Shown here in pieces: positions 35,864 to 46,399 of a DNA stretch of 64,000 nucleotides. The stretch is from the NCBI RefSeq assembly GCF_004210375.1, contig NC_134834.1, positions 155,205,290 to 155,269,289 of the forward strand, read 5' to 3'. The DNA is from Tachypleus tridentatus. Taxonomy: Eukaryota > Arthropoda > Merostomata > Xiphosura > Limulidae. The translations under genes and the position numbers were made by a program. Within the stretch, counting starts at the first letter, position 1. Each line of letters begins with the position of its first letter. The notes under the pieces were generated by a model that saw only the letters and a program-made list of their open reading frames with translations, had not been told where the DNA came from and did no database searches.

Positions 35864-36291
35864 TTTTGGTGTAAAATAACAAATTTATTAAACTTTTGCT
35901 TTCACCTGTATATTAGAACAATAGACACACAGAAGTTGATATTTTTCATTGCGAAATGAGATACCTGTTTTATGTGCACTGCATGTATCTAATCTCGAAT
36001 TTTCAACTATCAGGATTACTTCTAAGTTGGAGTGGGTGGGTGGTCAGATACTGATTCATAGATATTTACTCTAATATAATGCATATTATTTGTTCACATC
36101 AGAGCCTTAAAGGTTTCTTTCTCTCTTTAAACACTTAATACTCATATGGGGTTAGTTTGGCACTTCAGACGAACCAAAAGACGGCGCTATATGCATGACG
36201 AGGGAGGGGAGAGGGGTTAGGTCATCAAAATTGACGAGGTCAGAGTTCCAAGTCAGAGACGCGTTACTAGACCGTCATGACAAGGGGCCAT
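35864..36291. other. Unassigned sequence
   Basis: No gene or repeat recognised. Confidence 0.4.
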
Positions 36292-36409
36292 TGTGAATGA
36301 TTATGTAATAGTACCAAAAAGTAGAGAATGTGCTTCTACATTATGTCTTTTGTGAATAATTATGTAATAGTACCAAAAAGTAGAGAATGTGCTTCTACAT
36401 TATGTCTTA
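36292..36409. repeat. 59-bp tandem duplication
   Basis: Two nearly identical copies of TGTGAATGATTATGTAATAG ... TTCTACATTATGTCTT (36292-36350 and 36351-36409). Confidence 0.9.
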
Positions 36410-36774
36410 GTACAAGATTTTATCATCAGGGGCGTAATAGTGCCACACTGTAGAATTCATAATATGTCTTATCGAAATCATATTAATTAATTCATCCTTA
36501 ATTAATTCATTAATTCATCCAAAGGACAATATCTTACTCACTCTTGTGTTTAACAACTTCAATAACATTATTATAATAAAAAAATTTGACACAATAATTA
36601 TTTTTAATAATTTATTTTCTCACAATAAAGATGTACATAAAAAAGAACATATATTAAAGCTCTATTTATATGAAAACGTTTCACAACAAAGTCGTGAACA
36701 AACATATCATTACTATCTTTATGGAGTCCAACTTTTGATGGGAGTTTTCGTTTTTGGTCCTTCATCAAGTTAAA

Positions 36775-36912
36775 GTAAAAATCTCTATCTGCTAGAGATA
36801 GTAGAGAAGAAACGTTGTTCGCTCCTCTATCAGTGCTTTCTCTATCCATACCAGCCGTTTCTAAATATATAATTTTCTCTACAAGTGGGTTTTCTCGTCA
36901 TCACGAAATATT
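36775..36912 (+). mobile_element. Penelope-like terminal fragment within or beside the Polinton
   Basis: Contains GAAACGTTGTTCGCTCC, ATCCATACCAGCCGTTTCTA and the PLE end ACAAGTGGGTTTTCTCGTCA. It abuts the capsid-like pseudogene, which runs on from about 36920. Upstream bases 36604-36774 may belong to the same PLE family but were not resolved. Confidence 0.65.
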
Positions 36913-36924
36913 TATTATACCTTA

Positions 36925-37870
36925 TATCAATTCCTTGATCCTGAAATTGTTTTCCAGTTCCATTAAATAATGTTTCATAGCCTCGTGCATACAACTCAGC
37001 TTCAAAGGTCAAGTTTGTATTTGTTTTTCACATACTTTGATTGCCACAAAATTGATTTTGTAATGTTTGAAATTGTATGGATTGTTCTTACAAGATCCAT
37101 TCAATGCAACGTTATCAAAACATTTTTATAACAAGACGTGAAGGCATTTGACCTAAAAAAAGCATTATCGATACATGCTTATATGTTCCCTGGAGAATTA
37201 AAAACGATTTACACATTATATATTTCAAAGGATATTTAACTGTTTCTCTCTGAAATGATTTAGCATGAGAGAGAATAACTGATGTGCTGATCTTAACTTT
37301 CTAGCACAGATAGAAACATATTTTTATACAATATTCGATTCTTATTCATCATTTGATATAATACCAAGCGATTCTTTACTTAAAATGAGTAAAAGTTTAA
37401 AACTTATACCATTAGGCAAAAAACTTCTATAAAAGATATCTGGATGTAAATTAATGGTCATTTCAACTGTTTGATTACAACGTGACCCACGTGCTGGGCT
37501 TTGATTCCATCATTCTCACCACCATTTAAACCGAGATCGTCAACAATACCTGCTGTATATTTTATCCCCATGGACGATGTCAAGTGACTTTTCTTAACTT
37601 CGCCATTAATAACTTAATAAAGTTTCTGTGTAGATTTTATAAGCACAAAGATTGAGAGGCAAAGAAATTAGTTTATTATAAACGTGTACATCTATCTGAG
37701 TAAACAGAGAATAAGCTAAGAAGTTTACAGGTGCAGATTTATTCTCATCCTATTTTATATTGATACCATCAGGCTTGACAATCTTTGCCTTTACACGAGA
37801 ATGCGATTGGGCTGGATATAAATATTCATCTAATGCTGATATAGAAATTCTACAAGCCCTCTGTCGGTCA
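36925..37870 (-). pseudogene. Polinton major-capsid-like protein, broken
   Basis: Similarity is read from short pieces in changing frames: APVNFLAYSLFTQIDVHVYN (about 37690-37750), AYKIYTETLLSY, LHPDIFYRSFLPNG (about 37400-37450) and downstream segments corresponding to the FLGQLP and NFKHY regions (37060-37180). Order and spacing fit the double-jelly-roll major capsid protein of Polintons. At least six stops or frame changes are present, and the C-terminus is cut off by a PLE fragment. Confidence 0.7.
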
Positions 37871-38049
37871 CTGAAGATAGAGGATAATATTCAGTCCATT
37901 AACCTTCAATTACTGTTTGTGTGAGAGGGAGAGAAAATAACTCAAGTTCAGATTTTGTACTCTAACAAAAATTTTCGTGTGGTAGAAGAGTCATGATTAT
38001 TTGTCAAAAAATATAAAGTCGTTGTTATTCATCTCTTAGCTTTAGATAT

Positions 38050-38398
38050 GGCCCGGCATGGCCAAGTGTGTTAAGGCGTTCGATTAGTAATCAGAGAGTT
38101 GCGGGTTTGAATCCCGGTCGCACCAAACATGCTCGCCCCTTCAGCCGTGGGGGCGTTATAATGTGACGGTCAGTCCCACTATTCGTTGGTAAAAGAGTAG
38201 CCCAAGAGTTGGCGGTGGGTGGTGATGACTAGCTGCCTTCCCTCTAGTCTTACACTGCTAAATTAGGGACGGCTAGCGCAGATAGCCCTCGAGTAGCTTT
38301 GCGCGAAATTCAAAACAAACAAACAAAACTTAATCACGACATGTATTCATGGACTGTACTGATGAGGAGTATGTTACCATGCCGCAACAAAACAAACA
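38050..38398 (+). mobile_element. SINE A daughter copy carrying a 3' transduction
   Basis: Full-length A-family SINE (38050 to about 38327, tail AAACAAACAAAAC), then about 60 bp nearly identical to the unique flank after the 34060 SINE (ATCACGACATGTATT ... GAGGAGTATGTTACC), then a second tail CAACAAAACAAAC. The whole 349-bp unit is flanked by AGCTTTAGATAT at 38038-38049 and 38399-38410. One perfect duplication around SINE plus flank shows they were inserted together. Confidence 0.93.
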
Positions 38399-38410
38399 AG
38401 CTTTAGATAT

Positions 38411-38600
38411 TCTGAACATGAGACCTGTTTCTTATTTTTATTTTGTGGAGCTTTTAGCCAGATTCTTCAACCACTTTTCAGCAATAACAGAAGGTTTTCC
38501 TTGTATGGCATCAGAAACTAAATTTATACCTGATTTAACTGCTTGTTTTCAAATGGCTAATTTTTTTTCAGAAATGATAAAGCAGAACAAAAAATTTGTT
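38411..38600 (-). pseudogene. Polinton minor-capsid-like fragment
   Basis: The minus strand reads KQAVKSGINLVSDAIQGKPS then KNLAKSSTKIKIRN, with a preceding ISEKKL segment. The alanine/glycine-rich helix followed by a basic tail resembles the small pVI-like minor capsid protein of Polintons. The SINE insertion at 38050-38398 separates it from the capsid-like gene. Confidence 0.5.
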
Positions 38601-39240
38601 TAATACTTCTTCCTATCCATGTTCCCGTTGCCATTGACTTCCAGTATAATAAAGTAAAATCTTTCACTTGATAGTCGTAGCATGTGTCATAGATGTCTGG
38701 TTCTTGATTGTAAAGAACTCTCAAAGGCGATAGGTCGACCAGCGTCGTCCGTCCTTTATATCGATCTTTATAGTTTAAAAATGTTGTAATTGCGTAATTA
38801 TTGATAAATCCAAGTATAACTGATAGTACATAACTGAGTGTTATAGTGGCTTCATCATTTCCGTTCATGGTTACTTTTAGGATGAATTAATATACGTTCC
38901 TTGTCGGATTTAGGAAGTATATCTTCTACTTTGCTTAAGGGTCTAATTATATCTTAAGGTTTTTGCAATGACCTTGACAACTATAATTTGTTAAAGCAGC
39001 AGAGTGAGAGCCTAAAAAGTATGATTACCGTCCTGTACCGTTAGGCACGTTATGCTGTAATTCGACTAAGACTACTACTTCTCACGCACCTTCAAAGTTA
39101 ATAGATCTCGGACGATTAGTGACATAGTTCGTCACAGTATTATTAGCAAAATAATTCATAGAACTGTTACTAGATAACGTTACATTCAAATGATTCATGT
39201 TGACTATCGAGACATGCAGTAACATTTTATGAAGACAGAC
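38557..39240 (-). pseudogene. Polinton structural-like protein, broken
   Basis: The upstream part reads NHLNVTLSSNSSMNYFANNT and RPRSINFEGA (about 39090-39215). After frame breaks, an open frame of 103 codons (38868-38557) contains TTLVDLSPLRVLYNQEPDIY. Position and the N-terminal SNSSMNYFANNT pattern match a conserved Polinton structural-type protein; its exact role is not certain. Confidence 0.5.
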
Positions 39241-39419
39241 GATTCAAATATGTTTGAGGAATCCTGGCATTAAATTTTACAGGATATCCTTTCCATTTAC
39301 AAAACACTGTTTGTTTTTACCCTTTTTTTCTTTCAAGTAATATTTCTTCAACAACATGGACGTCATTGGTAGATTTATAACTATTTGTAATTAACATTCA
39401 TAAAATGTTCCATTTACTT

Positions 39420-39615
39420 TTAATCCTAGTTGGTCTTGTAGTTTATAAACCATTGAATTTCACTCTATTCTTTGATAACTCGTAAATATTTCATCTGTCA
39501 ATCCAGGTATTTCACCTCTTTTAAAATGACGCTTCACTTTACTAATACGTACTTCATCGCCTACTTTGAAATGAAATTTTACTTTAATGGGTGTTTTGTA
39601 AAATGTTTTCCACAC
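39420..39615 (-). pseudogene. Polinton integrase, C-terminal domain only
   Basis: The minus strand has FHFKVGDEVRISKVKRHFKR, then GEIPGLTDEIFTSYQRIE, a stop, and MVYKLQDQLGLKVNGTFYEC. This is the small barrel-like C-terminal domain of retroviral-type (rve) integrases as found in Polintons. The catalytic core should lie at 39620-40270 but was not recognised; a SINE fragment occupies part of that interval. Confidence 0.75.
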
Positions 39616-39792
39616 CGCAGACAGATTTGTTTTCGAATTTCGCGCGAAGCTACACGAGGGCTATTTCCGCCAGCCGTCCCTAATTTTGCAGTGTTAGACT
39701 AGAGGGAAGGCAGCTAGTCATCACCACCCACCGCCAACTCTTGGACTATTCTTTTACTAACGAATAGTGGAATTGACCGTAACATACAAACC
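39605..39792 (-). mobile_element. SINE A copy, head missing
   Basis: Tail and central block (TTTGTTTTCGAATTTCGCGC, GAGGGCTATTTCCGCCAGCC, CCAACGAATAGTGG). It stops after ATTGACCGTAACAT, so the tRNA-like head is gone. Confidence 0.88.
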
Positions 39793-40278
39793 GTAACAAT
39801 GAATACAACATAAAAAAACTGTTTATTGATACATTTATTTAGATTCAACATCAATTTTCTTCACACTACAGCGATGATAATTATTAATATACAATGTACA
39901 TGACAGAGCAGGTCTTGGAAGGTGATTAACCTTATACCGCTCAAACTATTCCAGAATGTAACAAGGCATTTTCAGCAGACTTGTCAATATCTTGGCTTCC
40001 TCTCTCCCCTTTGCATAAACGATTGTAAAGTTTTTATCTCAACAACTTAGCAGGGATAGTCGATATTACCGGACTTCCATGAAATGTTATAAATGTTCCA
40101 CGTCACCCAATTACACTAACGACGATTTGCACCTGAAATATATTTATTTGAAAAACGGCTGTTTAAACAAAAATACATTTATATATCCAGTGTAATATAT
40201 ATTACATTTAAATGTAAGTTCCCTAATGTATGGCTTATACTTCAAATAAAACCCTTCTACTACAATTGCTGTTAATAA

Positions 40279-40484
40279 TTTTTTTAATTTCGCCCTCAAA
40301 GCTAGTCATCACCACCCACTGCCAACTCTTGGGTTACTCTTTCACCAACGAATAGTGGGACTGACCGTGACATTATAACGCTCCACGGCTGAAAGGGTGA
40401 GCGTGTTTGGTACGACCAGGATTCGAACCCACGAACCTCAGATTACGAGTCGAACGCCTTAACCCATCTGGCCATGCCGGGCCT
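40279..40484 (-). mobile_element. SINE A copy with internal deletion, 9-bp TSD
   Basis: Flanked by TGTTAATAA at 40270-40278 and 40485-40493. The tail (TTTTTTTAATTTCGC) jumps directly to AGCTAGTCATCACCACCCAC, so about 80 bp between tail and centre are missing. The head end GGCCATGCCGGGCC is intact. Confidence 0.9.
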
Positions 40485-40499
40485 TGTTAATAAATAAGA

Positions 40500-41119
40500 G
40501 GATATATTCCGTTAAACAATATTTTAACTTACTTTGGTATGTACACTATAACTTTATCTTCAGAAAAAGTCAGATTCTCAGATGGATCTGTTGAGGTGTT
40601 TGAAGTTTTAGATCAATAGTAACCATATGTTTGTCTCGGTGTGTCTTGATAAACTTCTTCAAAATATTTAATACCTGATGGAAACATTTGTATTACAAAA
40701 ACGTTCACTTAGATTTGTTTCTGACATTTTTGAACAAAATAACATATTTAGAATTTAAACTTATATTACGTACTTCTCTACCCTGATGAAACGTTCTTAT
40801 AATATAAAACACTAAAATTTCAAATAGTGACTTTCACGTAAAAATTTGAGATACTCGTTTATTTTCTCTACTTTCACTCATAAGATCGTCAAAATAAACA
40901 AGATTATCAGACTGTAATTAATTATGAAAAGTTTCAATTAAGCCTTCGACAAATTCAATGCTGGAAATGTTTTGCATTATATTTGTGTACAGCGGTTGAA
41001 ATTCACTATAAAACCACACGTTGTTTTCAGGAATAGGATAACTTACTTCAAGATGACAAGGTAAAACATTACTAGGAATAGGATAACTTACTTCAAGATG
41101 ACAAGGTAAAACATTACTT
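40500..41119 (-). pseudogene. Polinton packaging ATPase, C-terminal two thirds
   Basis: Minus-strand pieces in order: WFYSEFQPLYTNIMQNI, SSIEFVEGLIETFHN, the Walker-B-like DNLVYFDDLMSES (about 40868-40905), FHQGREVRNISLNSKYVILF and KNVRNKSK. These fit the FtsK/HerA-type packaging ATPase carried by Polintons. The Walker A (P-loop) segment was not found; the region where it should be is filled by a 45-bp tandem duplication (41030-41119). Several stops and frame changes. Confidence 0.75.
41030..41119. repeat. 45-bp tandem duplication
   Basis: GAATAGGATAACTTACTTCA ... GGTAAAACATTACT appears twice without change, starting 41031 and 41076. Confidence 0.9.
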
Positions 41120-41200
41120 ACAAACTGTGATTTACAACTTCCTTACGGACTTGACACTAAACATGTAAAATGGTTTCGTAGACAGCTATCCACCTTGAAC

Positions 41201-41319
41201 TCTAATGATTGTAAAGTGACTCACCTTATATAGATCATACTCTAATGATTGTAAAGTGACTCACCTTATATAGATCATACTCTAATGATTGTAAAGTGAC
41301 TCACCTTATATAGATCATG
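41201..41319. repeat. 40-bp tandem repeat, three copies
   Basis: TCTAATGATTGTAAAGTGAC plus TCACCTTATATAGATCATAC, three near-perfect units, just beyond the polymerase C-terminus. Confidence 0.95.
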
Positions 41320-41329
41320 TTTGAGAGCC

Positions 41330-43215
41330 CTTGGACACCATCCCGAAGGCCTACAAATGCCTTCTTTTTCGATCCATAGACAGTGGCGAGGAGTTAGTTC
41401 CATAAGATGCAAAAAAAAAAAAGAAATAAGTATACATACGGAAAGATATGTCGTTTGCTGTAAATTGGACGATAATTCCTCTCTTCTTCTTTGTTGTAAA
41501 TGGCCTGCATTTATGAATTTCTGCAAATTTTCCTATGATTAGTCACAGTTATAAGAGTCGGAAAAGGGCTAATATATTGGTTGTCACACATTTCATTGAT
41601 TAAAAGTAATTTTTTCACTGTTGATAAAATTGAACCCTCTGATCTTACCGCATGACATTCCGTTGTTGCGCAAACAACCGTGGGTTCTTGGACTACCACT
41701 GATCCACGATGTCATATAAATCCGTCCAGCTCGTTTGTAAACTCTCCAAGATTATCTTCTAGAGATGAATTTTTAGATCTTTCTAAAATGTAGGCAATAG
41801 TGTCTGTATCATAATACAAACAGACGAACCTTACTTCTCTAATGTATCATATGATTTCAAACAAGCATATGTTGTTGTGAACGGTGCCAGAAGATGTTGG
41901 TTTGATCTTTCTGGGCAGATGTTTATCTTTCAATGAAGAGCTGTAACTTCATTAAAGTTACGCATGTTATAAGTTTGGTGTTACTGTTCATTAATGAATG
42001 ATATTTTTTAACAGAAGTTATGCAGGCCAGTTGTAATTTGTCCTCAGACATCACCCAACGACCCCAGAAAGAGCTAAGACAAAGTTTTGCAACTTACCTT
42101 CTACCTGGATAAAATTCTATGTTTTAGGGAAAAGTTGCACTCCTTCCTCTTCAGCATACTGTTCAGTATATTCCTCTCTTACTTCTGATGTAACACAATG
42201 AGAGGGCCATCCTATACTTTCTATTTTATGTTTAGAAATGTGTCTATATAATTTTGAAACAGCTGTGTGAATCTTTCAGGGAAATGGTAAATTTTATAAA
42301 TCTGTATTATCTTATACTTAAACTCAACTGCTTTTTTCACCCCACCCCCCTATAACCCATGTTCTAGTAATAGCTCATCACCATCTGAATGATTACACAG
42401 TGGCGACATTCTTAAATCGACACGCGTTTTACACACACACACTGAAAGTCAATTTCCTCTTATTTATGATGACGAGAAACCCACTTAGAGTAAAAATATA
42501 TTCTCAAGACAGCTGGTATGGGTATTAAAATTGTATTAAGGTACAGAACAACGTTGCGACCTTCTTCAGTCTTCTTCAGGTTAACAAAGAGAGTTTGCAA
42601 CGGGAGGGGGTAGGCTTTCAGTGATGGTTAACTTTAACTTTACTAACATCTTCTATGCAGCTTGGTCCTTCTGGTCTTTAGCTAAGAAAGTCAGATGTTA
42701 AGCCTAATACATAACAGAGATCGTCCTTGTTAATTATAGGAATAACTCCTTCTTAAGTTGGTTAAGACTGACATTTGATAATTTGCCTCTGTTACTACCT
42801 ACTGGTAATTTTAACATTGTAACTTCAATTTTAAATGAGTCATATGTCTTTTTTTACTTTGATTTACTTTTTCTATTGTAGTTAAAATAATTTAAAATTT
42901 GAAAATATCCCTATTTTGTAAATGTGCGCTTACTGATTTATTGAGATTGTTTGGATAAACACGTACTTTCACTTTTTCTTTACTGTTTAGAAGTTTAATT
43001 GTATCGTCCAGTATGTTTTGGAGATTAGTATTGAGAATGTCCAAAATATTTGTCAGACTGTGTGTTTTAAAACGAAAAGAAGTACTATAAGCAGTAGAAG
43101 CTGCATTACACTTTAAAACTATTCTACTCGCTGATTTTTTACTGATAAATTCAGTAAAAATCTGATATTTTAACCATTACCTGTAAAAGACAGATAATGT
43201 TACTAAATGTAATTT
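41330..43215 (-). pseudogene. Polinton DNA polymerase B, broken and interrupted
   Basis: Protein-primed family-B DNA polymerase that replicates Polintons. N-terminal pieces: FRFKTHSLTNILDILNTNL (about 43010-43080) and VYPNNLNKSVSAHLQNRDIF. Further on: YKIIQIYKIYHFPERFTQLF (about 42250-42320), a segment matching the SLAKLCLNSFWGR-type region (about 42050-42090), TTTYACLKSYDTLEK, and the catalytic motif C VCIMIQ/YYDTDTIAYI, with DTD codons at about 41800-41817. After it come SLEDNLGEFTNELDG and the C-terminal CHAVRSEGSIL part. The motif-C acidic pair is preserved. A PLE end at 42467-42620 splits the gene, and stops and frameshifts are frequent. Confidence 0.85.
42467..42620 (-). mobile_element. 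Penelope-like terminal segment inside the polymerase pseudogene
   Basis: Starts GATGACGAGAAACCCACTTA, then GGTATGGGTATTAAAATTG, CAGAACAACGTTGCGACCTT and TCTTCAGGTTAACAAAGAGA. It has the same end type as 29969 and 10642, with an altered hammerhead-like core at 42546-42583 (minus strand). No TSD was resolved. Confidence 0.75.
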
Positions 43216-44035
43216 GAAAAGGAAAATAATTTCGGATACGTGAATTTTATATAAGTTTGAAAACTTATCTCGCCTTCCATATTAGTCGATCTCTTGACAC
43301 AGGAACTTTGTTTATCTTTATCGGAATGTGTCTGTAAAATAAATTAAATATATTTTATACTAATTATTGTTTGATTAATATAAATGATATAAAATCAACT
43401 TACAGCATTAAATGATTGTAGACTTAATTGTCAGCTGATTATAGGCAATAAAGTTACCTAATTCAACTGTGTATTGTGAAATACACTTTGTCAACTCAAG
43501 TGACCTTTGCCATGCATGTTAATACCTTGTCCTATATAGTATTATATTTGAACTCTGTTTCTAAAACATTTGCTATAATAAATATTGGCACACGTGCTCA
43601 TTACAACTTTCATTTTGTTTTAAAGTGGACAGTCTAACAGCATGTCGGGCACGGTATGCTATAACTGATACTTTAGAAATGTACAGTAAAAATACAAACT
43701 TTGAGTCTAACTGATATGCTTCACTACATATTTACAATTTTCTAAATATTTTAAATGCATTGTGAATACATAGATAACAACAGTGTGTTGTAATCAACTT
43801 TTATTTTAATAAATATTTTTCCCGTAAATATAAATGTCACACGTTTAAGAGGAACTTTCTTTTTGTTCTAAGCGGACTAAAACACTGCATGCTGGGTAGA
43901 AAAATATTCATTTACACAACATGTAAAGAACTTTTAAATTTCGCTAATTAAAGTATAATGTATATGTGTACATTATTAAATAAAATGTGTATTATAATGA
44001 CGGTCTAATTGAATATATTTAGGGATCTGTGTGTT
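43216..44035. other. Unassigned sequence with a diverged duplication
   Basis: 43575-43655 and 43825-43905 share CACACGT, AACTTTC(A/T)TTTTGTT and GCATG(T/C)(C/T)GGG, a worn tandem duplication with ~250 bp spacing. Polinton ends might lie here but were not recognised. Confidence 0.4.
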
Positions 44036-44041
44036 TGCGAT

Positions 44042-44101
44042 TTAAATCGCACTTAATTTCACACAGGAAAGTGGCGCTGTGTGAAATTAAGTGCGATTTA
44101 A
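44042..44101. other. Perfect 24-bp inverted repeat (hairpin)
   Basis: TTAAATCGCACTTAATTTCA plus CACA (44042-44065) is exactly complementary to 44078-44101 around a 12-base loop. A weaker outer pairing (TGTTTGCGATT near 44031 with AATCGCAAAACA near 44112) suggests a small foldback element about 95 bp long. No protein or family was recognised. Confidence 0.85.
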
Positions 44102-44806
44102 CTAACAGAGAATCGCAAAACATTTGCGGTCAAATTAGTATTAGTTAAGCCTTTATTAAATACAACCTATATTTCGATAAAGAAAAAGATAAATTAATAC
44201 TATAAGTTGTGTACGTTTTTTGCTTTGGTTTAATTTGGGGTTAAACTTTACTTTATTCAAATCCATCAATATATAAATAAACTTATAATGTTATTCTATG
44301 ACCCTGTACGGAGTTATTTTTCAGTTGATACCTTGAAAAATCAGACTAGAAAACACTGATCGATCGATACCTCACTTTCAAAAACGCCTCTAGTACAATC
44401 AAACATTAGACGTTTTCAAAAAATGTTGATATGCTTTTAATGCGTTGTTGTACAAAATGTCAAGCATGTTTAAGCTCCTCTTTTATTTTCATGCACATTT
44501 ATATAGCAAGATGCGCGCGCATTTTCAAGACAGACAAAACTGAGTGTTATTGTAAGAGATTAATAACAAGGTTAAATGAAGCCCTCTGTCAGCTTTAAAT
44601 AAGAGTTTAACTTTCGGAGAAGAGACTTTGTAGATCCTATGCGCGTGATCGTGTATATATATTACCTACTGGCAAGACGAAAAGTAAAGGACATAACAGA
44701 GACACAATCTAGTAATCACAATGTAGTTGCTGGTAATGAAATCTGAAATTACAGGTGCATACCCGAACAGTATTGACGAGGACTAGAAAACAACGTTCCA
44801 TTTTAT

Positions 44807-45144
44807 TGTTTGTTTTTGAATTTCACGCAAAGCTACATGAGGGCTATCTGCGCTAGCCGTCCCTAATTTAGTAGTGTAAGACTAGAGGGAAGACAACTAA
44901 TCACCACCCGCCGCCAACATTTTGAGTTACTCTTTTACCAACGAGTATAACGCGTCACAATATAACGCCCCACGGCTGAAATGGCGAGCATGTTTGGTGC
45001 GACGGGGATTCGAGTGTGTGTGTGTGTGTTTTTCGTATAGCAAAGCCACAAAGGGCTATCTGCTCAGCCCACCGAGGGGAATCGAACCCGCGACCCTAAG
45101 ATTACGAGTCGAACGCCTTAACACACCTGGCCATGCCGGACCTT
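44807..45144 (-). mobile_element. Composite SINE: SINE B 3' half inside SINE A
   Basis: An A-family SINE flanked by CGTTCCATTTTAT at 44794-44806 and 45145-45157. Exactly within its B box it is interrupted by 68 bp (45014-45081) of B-family tail half, (GT)n through GCTCAGCCCACCGAGGGGAA. TCGA is present on both sides of the insert (45010-45013 and 45082-45085). Confidence 0.92.
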
Positions 45145-45221
45145 CGTTCCATTTTATATCTGGTTAGTATTACTTGCACGTACAATGTACCTTGTCACAA
45201 TTATATTGCACAGATCTTGAT

Positions 45222-45311
45222 TTGTTTGTGTTTACTATCTGTGATCTGCCCACCACAAGTATCAAAACCCAGTTTTTGGAGGTATAAGTCCGCAGACATA
45301 CCACTAGATAA
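45222..45311 (-). mobile_element. SINE C fragment
   Basis: CTATCTGTGATCTGCCCACC, GTATCAAAACCCAG, GTAAGTCCGCAGACATACCA-like segments remain. Both outer ends are missing. Confidence 0.8.
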
Positions 45312-46269
45312 AATCTGTAGCTTATAAATATTCAGTGCTTCCCGTAATCTGAACGCTATGATACAGGCCCATTTATGACTACATAATGTTTTTTGGAATG
45401 ACTTGTATGCTATTACGGGCCCTACAATTACTAAACTCATGAGCCACAAACATAATCTCTTAATAATTTAGAAAAATGTGTGTAAAAAGCAGTTGAGGGC
45501 CATATAGATTACTCTATTAATATTAATTCTATTTCTGGCTGTTATTTCACTAACTGTGTATTTAAAAATATATTTTATTACTAAAACTAATTACCATTTT
45601 TCTACGCATCGATTTAAAATAGTGAATACCTAAAAAGCCACTTCAAACTAACAGTGCGCAAAACAACAAAAACCAGTAAAGAAAAATTAACACCAAAGAA
45701 AATCAGCAGTTCCCAAAATCAAGAACACAGAATTAACACCAAAATCAGTAGTTCCCAAAACCAATAACACGGTAAAAAAAAATGTAATTTGCCTTTCGCA
45801 GCATTCATAAAAAACAACAACTTTAAAATGTATACACTCACACAATTCCAGTGGGCCAGCAAATGCCAAGTCGCTGATCTGAAAAACAGTCATTATATTT
45901 GAAATCTAAGAGTAATATCTAAGATAAGAGTGATGTTACCCGCTGAAACGCTACTTGTATAAACAGTCCAGTACTTTAAAAGTTATGGTTTAAACGTTAA
46001 TAATGAAGTATTAGAAAGTATCATACCTAAAATTTGTAATGAAAATCACATTAACTGCAGTTGTCATTATTCTTCCACATTCCACTTACTTTTTCATTGC
46101 GAATTCAAAATCATAGGTGTGTAAAAATTGTATTTCAGAGGTACCTTTGCCTCTCACAATTCACCGCCCAAGTAGCCTTCCTGTCAATACCAGATGTCTT
46201 GAACTTTCAAGACCACACTATCAGAAAAAGATTCTCTCAAAAGCTATTTGTATAATACTGTTGTGAACT
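45312..46269. other. Unassigned sequence
   Basis: No gene recognised. A short imperfect repeat around 45690-45775 (CAGTAGTTCCCAAAAC) appears twice. Confidence 0.4.
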
Positions 46270-46399
46270 ATACTTTTATTGCTTTAATATGGCACAAAGC
46301 AGCTAGGCTATCTGCATCAAACGTCCGGTAAAAAGGTAAAGGTCAGTTTAGTAAAATTCATAAAAGGAAATTAAGGTGAAACAAAACAAAGTTTAAAAA

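Larger units (their letters stand above)
36920..43215 (-). mobile_element. Decayed Polinton/Maverick element
   Basis: Six Polinton-type genes, all on the minus strand, lie within 6.3 kb, each riddled with stops and frameshifts: capsid-like, minor-capsid-like, a structural-like protein, integrase C-terminus, packaging ATPase and family-B DNA polymerase. Polintons are large self-replicating DNA transposons related to viruses. Later insertions are SINE copies (38050, 39605, 40279) and a PLE end (42467). No terminal inverted repeats were identified, so boundaries are the outermost recognisable coding pieces. Confidence 0.85.

Noticed and set aside
46275..46335. SINE A tail-like segment (GCACAAAGCAGCTAGGCTAT, CTGCATCAAACGTCCGG)
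   Set aside because: Only short words match and no head or tail could be found; left unannotated.
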